The notes under the pieces: model-generated
The model's input: the letters and a program-made list of their open reading frames with translations, nothing else
Database searches by the model: none
Told to the model about the DNA's origin: nothing
DNA from: Fodinibius salicampi
Lineage (GTDB): Bacteria > Bacteroidota > Rhodothermia > Balneolales > Balneolaceae
Assembly (NCBI RefSeq): GCF_039545095.1
Contig: NZ_BAABRS010000004.1
Coordinates: forward strand, 310,001-374,000
Reading direction: 5' to 3'
DNA length: 64,000 bases
Translations under genes and position numbers: made by a program
Shown here: piece by piece, positions 18,007 through 26,994 of the stretch
How positions within the stretch are numbered: the first letter of the stretch is position 1
Layout of the letters: every line of letters starts with the position of its first letter

Positions 18007-18945
18007 ATGAAGTTAAATACCTATCAGAAAGTAGCTCTGACAACCGTAGGGGCTGTTATTTTTCTTATTTTTATCGGAGGATTGGTGCGGGCATCGGGCG
18101 CAGGGCTTGGGTGTCCCGACTGGCCTAAGTGTTTCGGGATGTGGATACCGCCAACCACTGCTTCCGACTTACCCAGTCAATTTGATCAGTCGCAGTTTAA
18201 TGTAATTAAAACCTGGACAGAGTATATAAACCGCCTGATTGGAGTTGTTATTGGTTTGCTCATCACTGCTACTTTTATTTTGTCTTTTCGGTACCGGAAA
18301 CAGAATAATGCTGTTTTTCACAGTTCAGGAGCTGCTTTTGTTCTGGTAATTATACAGGGTTGGCTTGGAGGAAGGGTTGTTGCCACAGGACTTGATGAAT
18401 GGCTGATTACACTCCATATGATCTTAGCAATGTTTATCATGATGACACTTATATTTGCCGTTTTCAAGGCTTCTGAAAATCAGTTTGTTATTACCCTGTC
18501 ATCAACTAAACGTCGCTGGTTTCTATTTACAAGTGTGGTATTGCTGGCCATTACCTTTTTACAGCTCGGATTTGGTACCCAAGTTCGTGAAGCTATTGAT
18601 GTGTTCAAGAATATGGATACATCTCCACCGCGGGAAAATTGGATATCACAAATTGGATTCATTGATAATCTTCACCGCTCTTTTTCATGGGTGGTTTTAT
18701 TGGCCGGAGGAGTGCTCTTCTATCTTACACGATGGCATTCCCAAAGTGCGCTGATAATTAAACTAGGGAGTTGGATATTCGGACTCATATTATTGCAGAT
18801 AGCTACAGGTATAGGGTTGTATTACCTCGGAATACCACCTTTGTATCAGGTTGTACATTTGGTCGGAGTGGCACTGTTAATTGCCCTGGAATTTGTATTG
18901 GTGTTGATGTTAGTAAAGGCTGGCGTAAATTCAACAGCTACCTAG
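18007..18945 (+). CDS. ctaA: Haem A synthase (COX15/CtaA)
   Basis: This eight-helix membrane enzyme oxidises the C8 methyl of haem O to a formyl group. The first helix is followed by GGLVRASGAGLGCPDWPKC, with the conserved cysteine pair C36 and C42 of the extracytoplasmic loop. Haem-ligand histidines appear in LHMILAM and NLHRSF and in the C-terminal VVHLVG. An AGGA sequence lies about 10 bases before the ATG. It overlaps the 3' end of hisA by four bases in a convergent arrangement. Confidence 0.95.
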   Translation: MKLNTYQKVALTTVGAVIFLIFIGGLVRASGAGLGCPDWPKCFGMWIPPTTASDLPSQFDQSQFNVIKTWTEYINRLIGVVIGLLITATFILSFRYRKQNNAVFHSSGAAFVLVIIQGWLGGRVVATGLDEWLITLHMILAMFIMMTLIFAVFKASENQFVITLSSTKRRWFLFTSVVLLAITFLQLGFGTQVREAIDVFKNMDTSPPRENWISQIGFIDNLHRSFSWVVLLAGGVLFYLTRWHSQSALIIKLGSWIFGLILLQIATGIGLYYLGIPPLYQVVHLVGVALLIALEFVLVLMLVKAGVNSTAT

Positions 18946-19661
18946 GAAGTATGATATTTTAACAGTTGTTCCAGGCTTATTTTATTCTCGTAGTAAGCTC
19001 GTCCCACTACAACGCCGTAGAGCTGCTGATCTTTGAGCGTTTTTAAATCGTTACTGTCAGATACTCCTCCGGAAGCGATGAAGCTTATTTCTGAAAATTG
19101 AGCACTGAGCTTTTTGTACAACTCTACATTGGGGCCTTCCAGCGTGCCATCCTTTGATATATCCGTACAGAGAACGGTTGAAAGCCCGCGATCTATCATT
19201 GGCTTTAAAAATTCCTCAAGTGATTGATCCAGTGTCTCTAACCAGCCGCTATAAGCCACTTTCCCATTTTTCAGGTCCATACCTAAAATGGCTTTATCTC
19301 CATAGGTATCCAAAACTTTTAGCCATTCATCACTGTTTTTAACGGCCATCGAGCTACAAATAACATTTGAGATACCGTGTTCAATTAGCATCTCGGCATC
19401 TTCAAAGCTACGGATACCCCCACCGGTCTGTACCGATATATCGAGTTTATCAATAATAGTCTGTATATGGTCTAAATTGACAAACTTTCCCTCCTTTGCA
19501 CCATTCAGATCTACAATATGGATATGATCAAATCCTGCTTCTTTAAATTTTATGGCTTCATCAAAGGGATGTTCATTATAGATGGTGGCCTCATCATAAT
19601 CACCTTTATGAAGACGAACTACTTTTCCATTTAATAAATCAATAGCTGGAATTACACGCAT
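18942..19661 (-). CDS. hisA: Phosphoribosylformimino-5-aminoimidazole carboxamide ribotide isomerase
   Basis: This (beta/alpha)8-barrel isomerase performs the fourth step of histidine synthesis. The 239-residue protein starts with MRVIPAIDLLNGKVVRL, containing the catalytic Asp of AIDL. It has QTGGGIRSFED and ends with IASGGVSDSNDL, the two phosphate-binding loops. The second catalytic Asp is in VLCTDISKDGTLEGPN. Unusually it is separated from hisGDCBH by more than 11 kb of unrelated genes and shares the locus with haem A synthesis. Confidence 0.96.
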   Translation of the reverse strand: MRVIPAIDLLNGKVVRLHKGDYDEATIYNEHPFDEAIKFKEAGFDHIHIVDLNGAKEGKFVNLDHIQTIIDKLDISVQTGGGIRSFEDAEMLIEHGISNVICSSMAVKNSDEWLKVLDTYGDKAILGMDLKNGKVAYSGWLETLDQSLEEFLKPMIDRGLSTVLCTDISKDGTLEGPNVELYKKLSAQFSEISFIASGGVSDSNDLKTLKDQQLYGVVVGRAYYENKISLEQLLKYHTS

Positions 19662-19831
19662 ATTCTTAAAATAATTTCTAGAATTTAGGATATCAGTTGG
19701 TAAATGATTTACAACCTATACATGATTTAACCTGAAGTTATGTTTATCATTTGTTAATCTCCATTTTAAACAGCATTCCTTCACATTTGTTACATTATGT
19801 TTTTCAATTAAACTAAAACTCTGAGCTGATT

Positions 19832-21433
19832 ATGAAAAAGATACTTCTCCCGATCATTATTTCATTGCTAATGAGTTCTCCCGCTATCCTGAATGCGCAG
19901 AAAACCGCCGAAGGGACGGTTTATGTGGATAATAATAATAACGGTGAGTTGGATGGAAATGAAGAAAGATTATTCGGAGTGGCTGTCTCGAACGGGAGTG
20001 ATGTGGTTAAGACGAATGAAGATGGGGAATATTCTATCCAGATCAATGAAGATGATGCCACTATTTTTGTGATTAAACCCGCAGGATATAGATTGCCCGT
20101 GAATGAGCTCAATCAGCCGCAGTTTTACTATATCCATACGCCAGATGGTTCTCCGGAATTGGAATTTGATGGAGTAGAGCCGACGGGTCCGCTTCCGGAA
20201 GCGATTAACTTTCCGCTTCTGGAGGATGTGCAGAAAAATGAGTTCAGCGTTTTGCTATTTGGAGATCCACAGCCCTATACTGAGCGGGAAGTAGAATATT
20301 TTGATAAGGATATTGTCTCCGAGCTGGAAGGAACAGAGGAATACGAGTTTGGAATTACGCTGGGTGATATCGTGGGAGATGATTTGGATCTGTTTCAGCC
20401 TTACATTGAATCAGTATCTAAAATCGGACTCCCCTGGTTTCATGTATATGGCAATCACGATATGAATTTTGATGCTAATAGTGATTCTCTGGCTGACGAA
20501 ACGTTTGAGGCTACTTTTGGTCCCCCGACCTATTCATTTAATCATGGCAATGCCCATTTTATTGTACTGGATGATGTAGTTTACCCGCGCGAAGATGGTG
20601 AATCAGGTTATATCGGAGGTTTTACGGATAAACAGTTCGAATTTATCAAAAATGATTTGGAGTATGTTTCTGAAGACCAGCTAGTGGTAATTGCGTTTCA
20701 TATTCCGATTTTTATGCCGGATGGGTGGGGACGTACGTTCCGCATTGAAAATCGTGATCGATTATTTGATTTACTAAAGAAGTATCCAAATACCTTGACG
20801 CTTTCAGCTCATACTCATATTCAAAAATTCCACTTTTTTGATGATAAAGATGAATGGAAACGGTTGGAACCCCATATTCACTACAACGTGGGGACAACTA
20901 ACGGTGACTGGTGGTCCGGGCAGGTGGATGAGCGTGGAATTCCCCCCACGTTGATGCGTGACGGAACCCCCAATGGCTATGCGATGCTCAATATAGAGGG
21001 AAATGAATATACTATCGATTATAAGGTTGCAGATAAGCCAGAAGATTATCGATTAAGTAAGTGGGGGCCTGAGATCGTTCCACAAGATTCCTGGCATGGA
21101 GCCGAACTCTATGTTAACTATTTCTTGGGTAATGAATATACGGAAGTGGAATTTCGTGTTCAGAATGAATGGGAGAGCTGGCGACCAATGAACAAGGTAG
21201 AAGAACAGGATCCTCATGTCACAAAGTTGCGCCAAAAGTGGGATACAGCTGATGAGCTGCCCGAAGAGGGGCGAAGGCCGTCTAACCCGATTCAATCATC
21301 TCACTTGTGGAAAGCCGGCGTACCGAATAATTTACCACTTGGAGAGCATACGATTGAAATACGGGTAACCGATATGTTTGGGCGTACATTTACCGATGAA
21401 TTTAAATACGAGATTGTAGAACCCAATCAGTGA
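19832..21433 (+). CDS. Secreted calcineurin-like phosphoesterase
   Basis: The 533-residue precursor has a Sec signal peptide (cleavage near NAQ, residue 23). An SdrD/Cna-B-like beta domain (about residues 27-95) is rich in Asp/Asn turns. A metallophosphoesterase core follows with D145/Q147 (GDPQPYT), D179 (LGDIVGDD), GNHD at 207-210, a HIPI histidine and SAHTHI. A C-terminal beta domain of the Metallophos_C type follows. This N-core-C architecture is common in Bacteroidota periplasmic or exported phosphoesterases; the substrate is unknown. The stop codon directly abuts the convergent patatin gene. Confidence 0.92.
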   Translation: MKKILLPIIISLLMSSPAILNAQKTAEGTVYVDNNNNGELDGNEERLFGVAVSNGSDVVKTNEDGEYSIQINEDDATIFVIKPAGYRLPVNELNQPQFYYIHTPDGSPELEFDGVEPTGPLPEAINFPLLEDVQKNEFSVLLFGDPQPYTEREVEYFDKDIVSELEGTEEYEFGITLGDIVGDDLDLFQPYIESVSKIGLPWFHVYGNHDMNFDANSDSLADETFEATFGPPTYSFNHGNAHFIVLDDVVYPREDGESGYIGGFTDKQFEFIKNDLEYVSEDQLVVIAFHIPIFMPDGWGRTFRIENRDRLFDLLKKYPNTLTLSAHTHIQKFHFFDDKDEWKRLEPHIHYNVGTTNGDWWSGQVDERGIPPTLMRDGTPNGYAMLNIEGNEYTIDYKVADKPEDYRLSKWGPEIVPQDSWHGAELYVNYFLGNEYTEVEFRVQNEWESWRPMNKVEEQDPHVTKLRQKWDTADELPEEGRRPSNPIQSSHLWKAGVPNNLPLGEHTIEIRVTDMFGRTFTDEFKYEIVEPNQ

Positions 21434-23659
21434 TCAAAAGGAATGGCCTACATTTATTCGCAGAGCATAAGGTCCGTCAAAGTCCGGGGCCATTAAGATA
21501 AGTTCTACTGGACCGATAATTGTTTTTGTCCCCCCGGAGATACCAAAACCCGATTTAAAATTTGAAGGTTGAATCTTCCACTTGGATTGATCGGAAAAGC
21601 TGGCGGCATTCCATTTAAATTGCAGAAATGTATTTTTGACTCTTAGCTGAGCGCCCAGTTCCAATGATTGTATATGTTGTCCTGACAGTTCCTGAACCTC
21701 ATATCCCAATAAAGGAAATTGTCTCTCTTGATAAATGGATATGGGAACAGCTCCTCCACCAAAATAGCGATAATGCAATGGAAGTGTTGACGAATAAGAA
21801 ATAGTACGTCCCGCTGTAAGTCTTGAGAGAAATGAAAACCGGTCTGAAACAGGGAGTCTGGTTTCCCAATCTGCTGTCAATTGGAAAAAAGACCGACTGC
21901 TTCCCCATCGACGGTCTGAAAGATCAGATTTAATAAATAACTTTTGCCCTTTTGAAGGGAAATAAGCATGATCAAAAGAATCGCCGTAAACCAACATCTG
22001 GGCTGTAATTAATCCATCTATATTACTAAGAAAGAGGGTTTCTCCAATTGCTTCATTCAAATTGAAGACCTCGAAGTGCGGACCAATACCAAAAAACAGT
22101 TCTGGCATAATCTCTACACGCAAGTGGTGGGAAAAGGAAAGCTGTTCCACATCTATTTTAGAGATACGCTGATTATTGTTGAATATATCAATGGGGAGCC
22201 GCGTGATACTACCCATCAGGGCTAAATCCGTTTTGGGATAAAACGAAAGGGGCAAAAAATAGTTGCTCTGCAATTGTATCTGTTCACCGAGTCGCAAGTC
22301 TGCTAATAGTACATCACCAGGCGTAAAAATCTTATTGAAAGTTCCGCTAAATAACAGGGAGGCTTTATAGTGGCTGTCGTAGCGTGCGCCAAGACCAACC
22401 GTCTGTTGATTTTGGGTGGAGATATCAAGGTTTAATAAATATCCGTCTTGATCAGGCAGCTGCTGCAGGCGGTAACTGATTAGGTCGGTGAAAGAACCGG
22501 AATTATAGATCCGGGTTAATTTATATTCCAGCTCTGAGAGCGATTGCCGGGTAGGCGGTTCAAGATGGAGTGAGTTTTTTAGTCGATCCCGGATATAAGA
22601 ATTTGAGCCATTTATTTGAAGTTCTTTGATTAATAATGTATCCGATTGCTGGGGAACGGGGGGAAGCTTATTTTTTGGTTTATCGAGAGAGTCTGCCAGC
22701 GCTTTTAGCTGGGGAAGCATTTTGCGGGCTGCCTGCTCACCTTTTTGGATCAACTGGGCAGCCTGTTCGAAATCGAAGGCCGAATAACTCCCTATGGCTG
22801 GCTGGATATGTATATCAGTTAGGGCCAACTGTTGTTTATTAGAGGCCTGCATAGTAAAGCCTACGGCTTGCGACAGAATATTTACAAATGATTTAAGGCT
22901 ATCCACCGGTGCAAGAGAGGAACTCACATCTGAAGAAATCACGATATCAGCGCCAAGTTCACGAGCATCTGAAGCAGGGATATTACGGACAACACCGCCA
23001 TCAATATAGCTAACGGAATCGATCTCTACAGGCTCAAAGATACTTGGGATCGCTATGCTAGCTCGAATAGCATCCGGAAGGTAGCCGCGGTCCATCCTTA
23101 CTGCTTCTCCGGTAGCAAGGTCGGTAGCAATAGCAGCAAAAGGTATAGGCAAATTTCTAAAATTAGTAACTCCGTGATAGGGTTCGGTGAGCCGGTAAAG
23201 CATCATCGCAATTTTCTGGCCTTTTATAAGTCCACGCGGTAACCTGACCGAGCCGTCTTTGAAAGGAAAGGTGAGCAGGTTTTGAGAGTGATTTGTTTTC
23301 TGATAAATAGATTGGTATTGACGGGGAGCCCGGTTGCTAAAGAACTCTTCCCAATTGTTTGAAAGGGCAATTTCTTCAAGCATGGCAGGGGTATAGCCTA
23401 TCGCGTAAAGTCCGCCTACAACGCTGCCCATGCTGGTGCCTGTGACAATATCGGGCTGAATTCCGGCTTCCTCTAATACCTTTAACACGCCAATATGCGC
23501 AAAACCTTTGGCCCCACCGCCACTTAAGGCCAGACCAATTTTAGGAGAATGTTTATCTGGGTTATTGGTATCTTGTCCCTGAACGGGAGATACAACTCCA
23601 GGCCACAAGCAACTTACTAAAATAAGAAAAGCAAGTATTATGAAACGATAATGTGTCAT
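21434..23659 (-). CDS. Patatin-like phospholipase fused to an outer-membrane barrel
   Basis: The 741-residue protein has a signal peptide, then a patatin domain with the oxyanion loop GGGAKG (residues 47-52), the nucleophile S76 in GTSMG, and the catalytic Asp D220 in DGGV. A POTRA-like segment (about residues 345-415, beginning LLIKELQINGS) and a C-terminal BamA/Omp85-type beta barrel (about 425-741, ending in Phe) follow. This is the PlpD-like or RssA-patatin-barrel architecture, in which the lipase is displayed or secreted through its own barrel. It likely hydrolyses phospholipid acyl esters at the cell surface. It stands between two other envelope genes. Confidence 0.92.
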   Translation of the reverse strand: MTHYRFIILAFLILVSCLWPGVVSPVQGQDTNNPDKHSPKIGLALSGGGAKGFAHIGVLKVLEEAGIQPDIVTGTSMGSVVGGLYAIGYTPAMLEEIALSNNWEEFFSNRAPRQYQSIYQKTNHSQNLLTFPFKDGSVRLPRGLIKGQKIAMMLYRLTEPYHGVTNFRNLPIPFAAIATDLATGEAVRMDRGYLPDAIRASIAIPSIFEPVEIDSVSYIDGGVVRNIPASDARELGADIVISSDVSSSLAPVDSLKSFVNILSQAVGFTMQASNKQQLALTDIHIQPAIGSYSAFDFEQAAQLIQKGEQAARKMLPQLKALADSLDKPKNKLPPVPQQSDTLLIKELQINGSNSYIRDRLKNSLHLEPPTRQSLSELEYKLTRIYNSGSFTDLISYRLQQLPDQDGYLLNLDISTQNQQTVGLGARYDSHYKASLLFSGTFNKIFTPGDVLLADLRLGEQIQLQSNYFLPLSFYPKTDLALMGSITRLPIDIFNNNQRISKIDVEQLSFSHHLRVEIMPELFFGIGPHFEVFNLNEAIGETLFLSNIDGLITAQMLVYGDSFDHAYFPSKGQKLFIKSDLSDRRWGSSRSFFQLTADWETRLPVSDRFSFLSRLTAGRTISYSSTLPLHYRYFGGGAVPISIYQERQFPLLGYEVQELSGQHIQSLELGAQLRVKNTFLQFKWNAASFSDQSKWKIQPSNFKSGFGISGGTKTIIGPVELILMAPDFDGPYALRINVGHSF

Positions 23660-23722
23660 AGAATGATCAAAAAGAAAAAAGTTCGGAAATAAAGAATTTT
23701 TTATTTAGAACTTTATGGTAGT

Positions 23723-24946
23723 TTAATAAGACCATTTGAGTCTAAAATAAAGCAAGTTCGGTGTTTCTGTGAAGTCCTCCAAAACTGATCCTTTAAGTAC
23801 TTGTGCAAGGACCATAAAATCCAGGTTATTGCTGAGTGAATGAGTTAGCCTGGGGATAAAGATTGCCAGGGGGCGTGAAAAACTACCCATGATTCCACCA
23901 CTTATATTGGTTAACGGGGTGAGTGGATAGGATGCATCTACAAAGTATCCTGTTTTAGCCATAAAAAGGTCATCAGCGGTAGGAGGTTGCATAAGTTCTG
24001 CAACAGGATTGGCCGCGCTATCCCATCCGCTGTTGTAGAGTAGTTCTCCGTTAAGGTACACCGAATTCGAAAACATGTAGTCACCGCCTATTGTTGCTGT
24101 GATATGTCCTGTTTCATCCCAAAATGATTGGCGCGGATGGAAATAAGAAAATTCGCCCTTGAAACCTGCTGACTTAACATAACCTGTCCATCCGGCCCCG
24201 AGTGTTAGGTGCTCGTAATAGCTGCCACCAACAAGCTGTATGTCATAATTTTTGAGGCTCCCTCTGAACATCATGGCGATTACCGATTCGTCGATGGAGG
24301 CACCAATACGGTATCCAAGATCTACGCTGGAAGCGTAACTCCAGTTATATTGCAGAGAAATTGCATCGGTGCCGGGCCGTTCTTCGTAATCAAAATCGAG
24401 GTAAGCATAGGCATTAAACAGATCATTGGGATTCCAAACCATGGTCTTGCCCCAATTAATGCGCTGGCGTCCGGCGTGTACTTCCCACGGACCAGTGATA
24501 TAGGAGAGGTGGAGCCGGTCTATGGTCGAATGAAGAATGGTTTGGTCGGTATTGATCCAAGTAAGACTCAGGTCAAAATAACCGGGATCTTCATCCAGGA
24601 AGTCGGTGTAATTTGGAGAATTTCGTACCGTCCAGCCGTTGAGTAGTCGGGTACGCATATCAGCCCGGACTTCGAATCCTTTGCCAAAGTCGAACTCGCT
24701 TTCGATACGGTGGTGTAAGACATTATCGTAACGGAGGGTTCCGAGATCATTACTAACGCTTATTTGTCCAAGTTCTTTGAGGTATCCCCCAAAATCAGTG
24801 TCGATTCCATCTTGAGCCAGGACAGGGGATGATATAATGGATAACAGAAGGGTGGATATAAATATTGAAAACCAGATAAGGGATATAAAAAAGTGGATTA
24901 CATTCGTAATTCTATATTCTGTGTTCGTAAGCAGCTTCATAATCAT
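23723..24946 (-). CDS. Outer-membrane beta-barrel protein of the ABC export operon
   Basis: This is a protein of about 407 residues with a long signal peptide (ending SSPVLAQDG). Alternating strands of aromatic and small residues end in FRLKWSY, a terminal-aromatic barrel signature. It resembles porin-like proteins of the DUF1302 or alginate-export kind, though I cannot name the family with certainty. The frame opens at TTG 24958; ATG 24946 (MIMKLL...) is the more natural start. It lies 21 bases after the ABC ATPase gene, so it is the last gene of the envelope operon and may be the outer-membrane partner of the transport system. Confidence 0.75.
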   Translation of the reverse strand: MIMKLLTNTEYRITNVIHFFISLIWFSIFISTLLLSIISSPVLAQDGIDTDFGGYLKELGQISVSNDLGTLRYDNVLHHRIESEFDFGKGFEVRADMRTRLLNGWTVRNSPNYTDFLDEDPGYFDLSLTWINTDQTILHSTIDRLHLSYITGPWEVHAGRQRINWGKTMVWNPNDLFNAYAYLDFDYEERPGTDAISLQYNWSYASSVDLGYRIGASIDESVIAMMFRGSLKNYDIQLVGGSYYEHLTLGAGWTGYVKSAGFKGEFSYFHPRQSFWDETGHITATIGGDYMFSNSVYLNGELLYNSGWDSAANPVAELMQPPTADDLFMAKTGYFVDASYPLTPLTNISGGIMGSFSRPLAIFIPRLTHSLSNNLDFMVLAQVLKGSVLEDFTETPNLLYFRLKWSY

Positions 24947-24967
24947 TGGCAATTCCAATTATTGTAT

Positions 24968-25651
24968 TCAGCGTTTTTCATCCTTATCCACTTTTCCGTC
25001 TACCAGGGTAACCACCCGGCGCGCCCGATCAACCACCCGCTGGTCGTGGGTGGAAAAGATGAAAGTGATATTTTCTTCCTCGTTCAGATGTAGCATCATA
25101 TCTAATAAGTTACCGCTGGAGACCGAATCAAGATTGGCGGTCGGTTCATCGGCCAGTACAAAATCCGGCTTGGAGGCCAGGGCCCGGGCAACGGCTACCC
25201 GCTGCTGCTGTCCGCCCGAAAGCTCTGAGGGACGTTTATCCACTTTGTCTTCAAGTCCCACTGCTTTGAGCAAATCCATGCTGCGTGTTTCGTACTCAGC
25301 GGCTTTTTTGCCTTGCATCTGCAGGATGAAAGAAACATTCTCTTTAGCGGTAAGTACCGGAATAAGGTTGTAGGCCTGGAATACAAAGCCAATATGTTGC
25401 AGCCGAAAGTTGATCAGATCGTTTTCCTTCATGGCAAAGAGGTCAATTCCATTGACTACCACTTTGCCGGAAGTCGGTTTATCAAGGCCGCCAATCATAT
25501 TGAGCAGCGTGGTTTTTCCGGAGCCAGAGGGACCTACAATTGAGGTGAACTCACCCTCTTCGATATTCAGGGTAACACCGTTAAGGGCGTGCACTGGCAC
25601 CTGTTCCTGGTTATAAATTTTTGTTACGTCATGTGTTTCAATAATAGCCAT
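24968..25651 (-). CDS. ABC transporter ATP-binding protein (LolD/MacB type)
   Basis: The 227-residue ATPase has the Walker A GPSGSGKT at 40-47, the Q-loop, the LSGGQQQRVAVARAL signature, Walker B with ADEPTANLD, and the switch His in STHDQRV. The TANLD form and the size are those of MacB/LolD/FtsE-type mechanotransmission ATPases. These power lipoprotein release or extrusion rather than substrate import. It lies ten bases downstream of an FtsX-type permease gene and before an outer-membrane barrel. The LolA-like gene upstream suggests a lipid or lipoprotein cargo. Confidence 0.95.
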   Translation of the reverse strand: MAIIETHDVTKIYNQEQVPVHALNGVTLNIEEGEFTSIVGPSGSGKTTLLNMIGGLDKPTSGKVVVNGIDLFAMKENDLINFRLQHIGFVFQAYNLIPVLTAKENVSFILQMQGKKAAEYETRSMDLLKAVGLEDKVDKRPSELSGGQQQRVAVARALASKPDFVLADEPTANLDSVSSGNLLDMMLHLNEEENITFIFSTHDQRVVDRARRVVTLVDGKVDKDEKR

Positions 25652-25661
25652 AGCGTTAATC

Positions 25662-26888
25662 TTAAATTTTTCGAATTGCCTGCACGGGATTGAGCTGCAG
25701 TGCTTTCCAGGCGGGATAAAGCGAAGATATTAGGGTAGCTCCAACCATTAACAGTGCGATATTCAGATAGTAAAAGGCTTCCAGTTCGGGATATATAACG
25801 GAGCTCAGGCCATATTCCGAGAGTCCCTCGGCAAACATGCCCAGGTTAATGCCGGTATTGCTGAAGATAGCTATAGACAGGCGGCTCAGACCCATGCCAA
25901 GCGGTACACCGATCATAGTTAAAAAGAGGGTTTCCCAAAAAATCATGGCAAAGGTGCGTCTTTTGTTGATACCGATTGCCATTAGCATGCCGATTTCCTG
26001 GGTGCGCTCCATGACGGCCATTAGCATGGTATTAATAATACCGAACATGAGTGCAATAATGATGATGGTCATGATGATATAAAGAGTAAAATCCATGTTG
26101 GTATCCATATATCGCAGGGTGGGAGCGACGTCTCCCCAGCTTTGAATAGCGAGTCCTTCACTTTGAAGAGTATCTTCCAGTTGGGAGGTGTATAAACCGG
26201 CTTGTTTGAAGTCATCTACCATTAATACTATTTCATGGATGACATTTTCTCGTCCCAGGATGTTGTTAAGGTCCTCAGCCAGGACAAAAACGTTTGACTC
26301 ATCAAAACCGGAGTTGGCAGACTTAAAGATACCCGAAACGCGAAATGCCCCCGCCGTGATGTTGCCATCCACATCCTGGAAATTAAGGACCATACGCGAT
26401 CCTGTTTCTATGGAAAGCCGCCGGGCCAGCGGAGCCCCTATTACCACGGGATTGCGAATAGAAGGATCAAGATACTCCCCCTCCTGCATATATTCATGAA
26501 GACCAGAGACTCGTTTTTCCTGTTCCGGCCAAACACCCTGAATGGTTACGCCGAAGTTATTGGTAGCACTAGAGGCCAGCCCGTTCACCACGCTGCGTGG
26601 GGTAACTTCTTCCACAAAAGGCTGTTGCTGGAGCTGATTGACCAGGGCGTCTGCCTCCTGAATATAAAATTCCGGCAAGTTGTCTTCGACGTAGCGGGCA
26701 TTGTGAACCTGTATATGTCCGGTGTAGTTTTGCAGGTGATCACGGATATACTGCTGACTCATCCCACTCATGAAGGCTGACATAAAAATACCGGCCCATG
26801 TTCCCAGTACCACCGCAGTAATGACTACCCCGCTGCGCATGGGATTTCTCCAGATGTTTTTCCAGCTTAATTTAATAATTGACCACAT
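25662..26888 (-). CDS. ABC transporter permease, FtsX/MacB-like (second)
   Basis: The 408-residue protein has one N-terminal transmembrane helix, a large periplasmic domain (about residues 45-270), and three C-terminal helices. This is the type VII ABC layout of LolC/LolE/MacB. The conserved MERTQEIGMLMAIGINKRRT segment near residue 290 and the final LNPVQAIRKI coupling end are diagnostic. It is paired with a homologous permease 106 bases upstream, so the transporter is probably a heterodimer with the ATPase downstream. Confidence 0.93.
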   Translation of the reverse strand: MWSIIKLSWKNIWRNPMRSGVVITAVVLGTWAGIFMSAFMSGMSQQYIRDHLQNYTGHIQVHNARYVEDNLPEFYIQEADALVNQLQQQPFVEEVTPRSVVNGLASSATNNFGVTIQGVWPEQEKRVSGLHEYMQEGEYLDPSIRNPVVIGAPLARRLSIETGSRMVLNFQDVDGNITAGAFRVSGIFKSANSGFDESNVFVLAEDLNNILGRENVIHEIVLMVDDFKQAGLYTSQLEDTLQSEGLAIQSWGDVAPTLRYMDTNMDFTLYIIMTIIIIALMFGIINTMLMAVMERTQEIGMLMAIGINKRRTFAMIFWETLFLTMIGVPLGMGLSRLSIAIFSNTGINLGMFAEGLSEYGLSSVIYPELEAFYYLNIALLMVGATLISSLYPAWKALQLNPVQAIRKI

Positions 26889-26933
26889 GAAGGGATTGTT
26901 AGTTTGTCATCTTTTATTTTTATCCACTCCGTC

Positions 26934-26947
26934 CCTAAAGCTTTAGG
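26934..26947. repeat. Perfect 14-base palindrome between the two permease genes
   Basis: CCTAAAGCTTTAGG lies in the 106-base spacer between the permease genes, followed by repeated AT-rich TTAATT/AATTC words (26966-26994). It could form a small intercistronic hairpin that tunes relative expression; no other evidence is present. Confidence 0.4.
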
Positions 26948-26994
26948 AAGGGATGGGGTTGGCTCATTAATTTTTAATTCCAAATTCTTAATTT

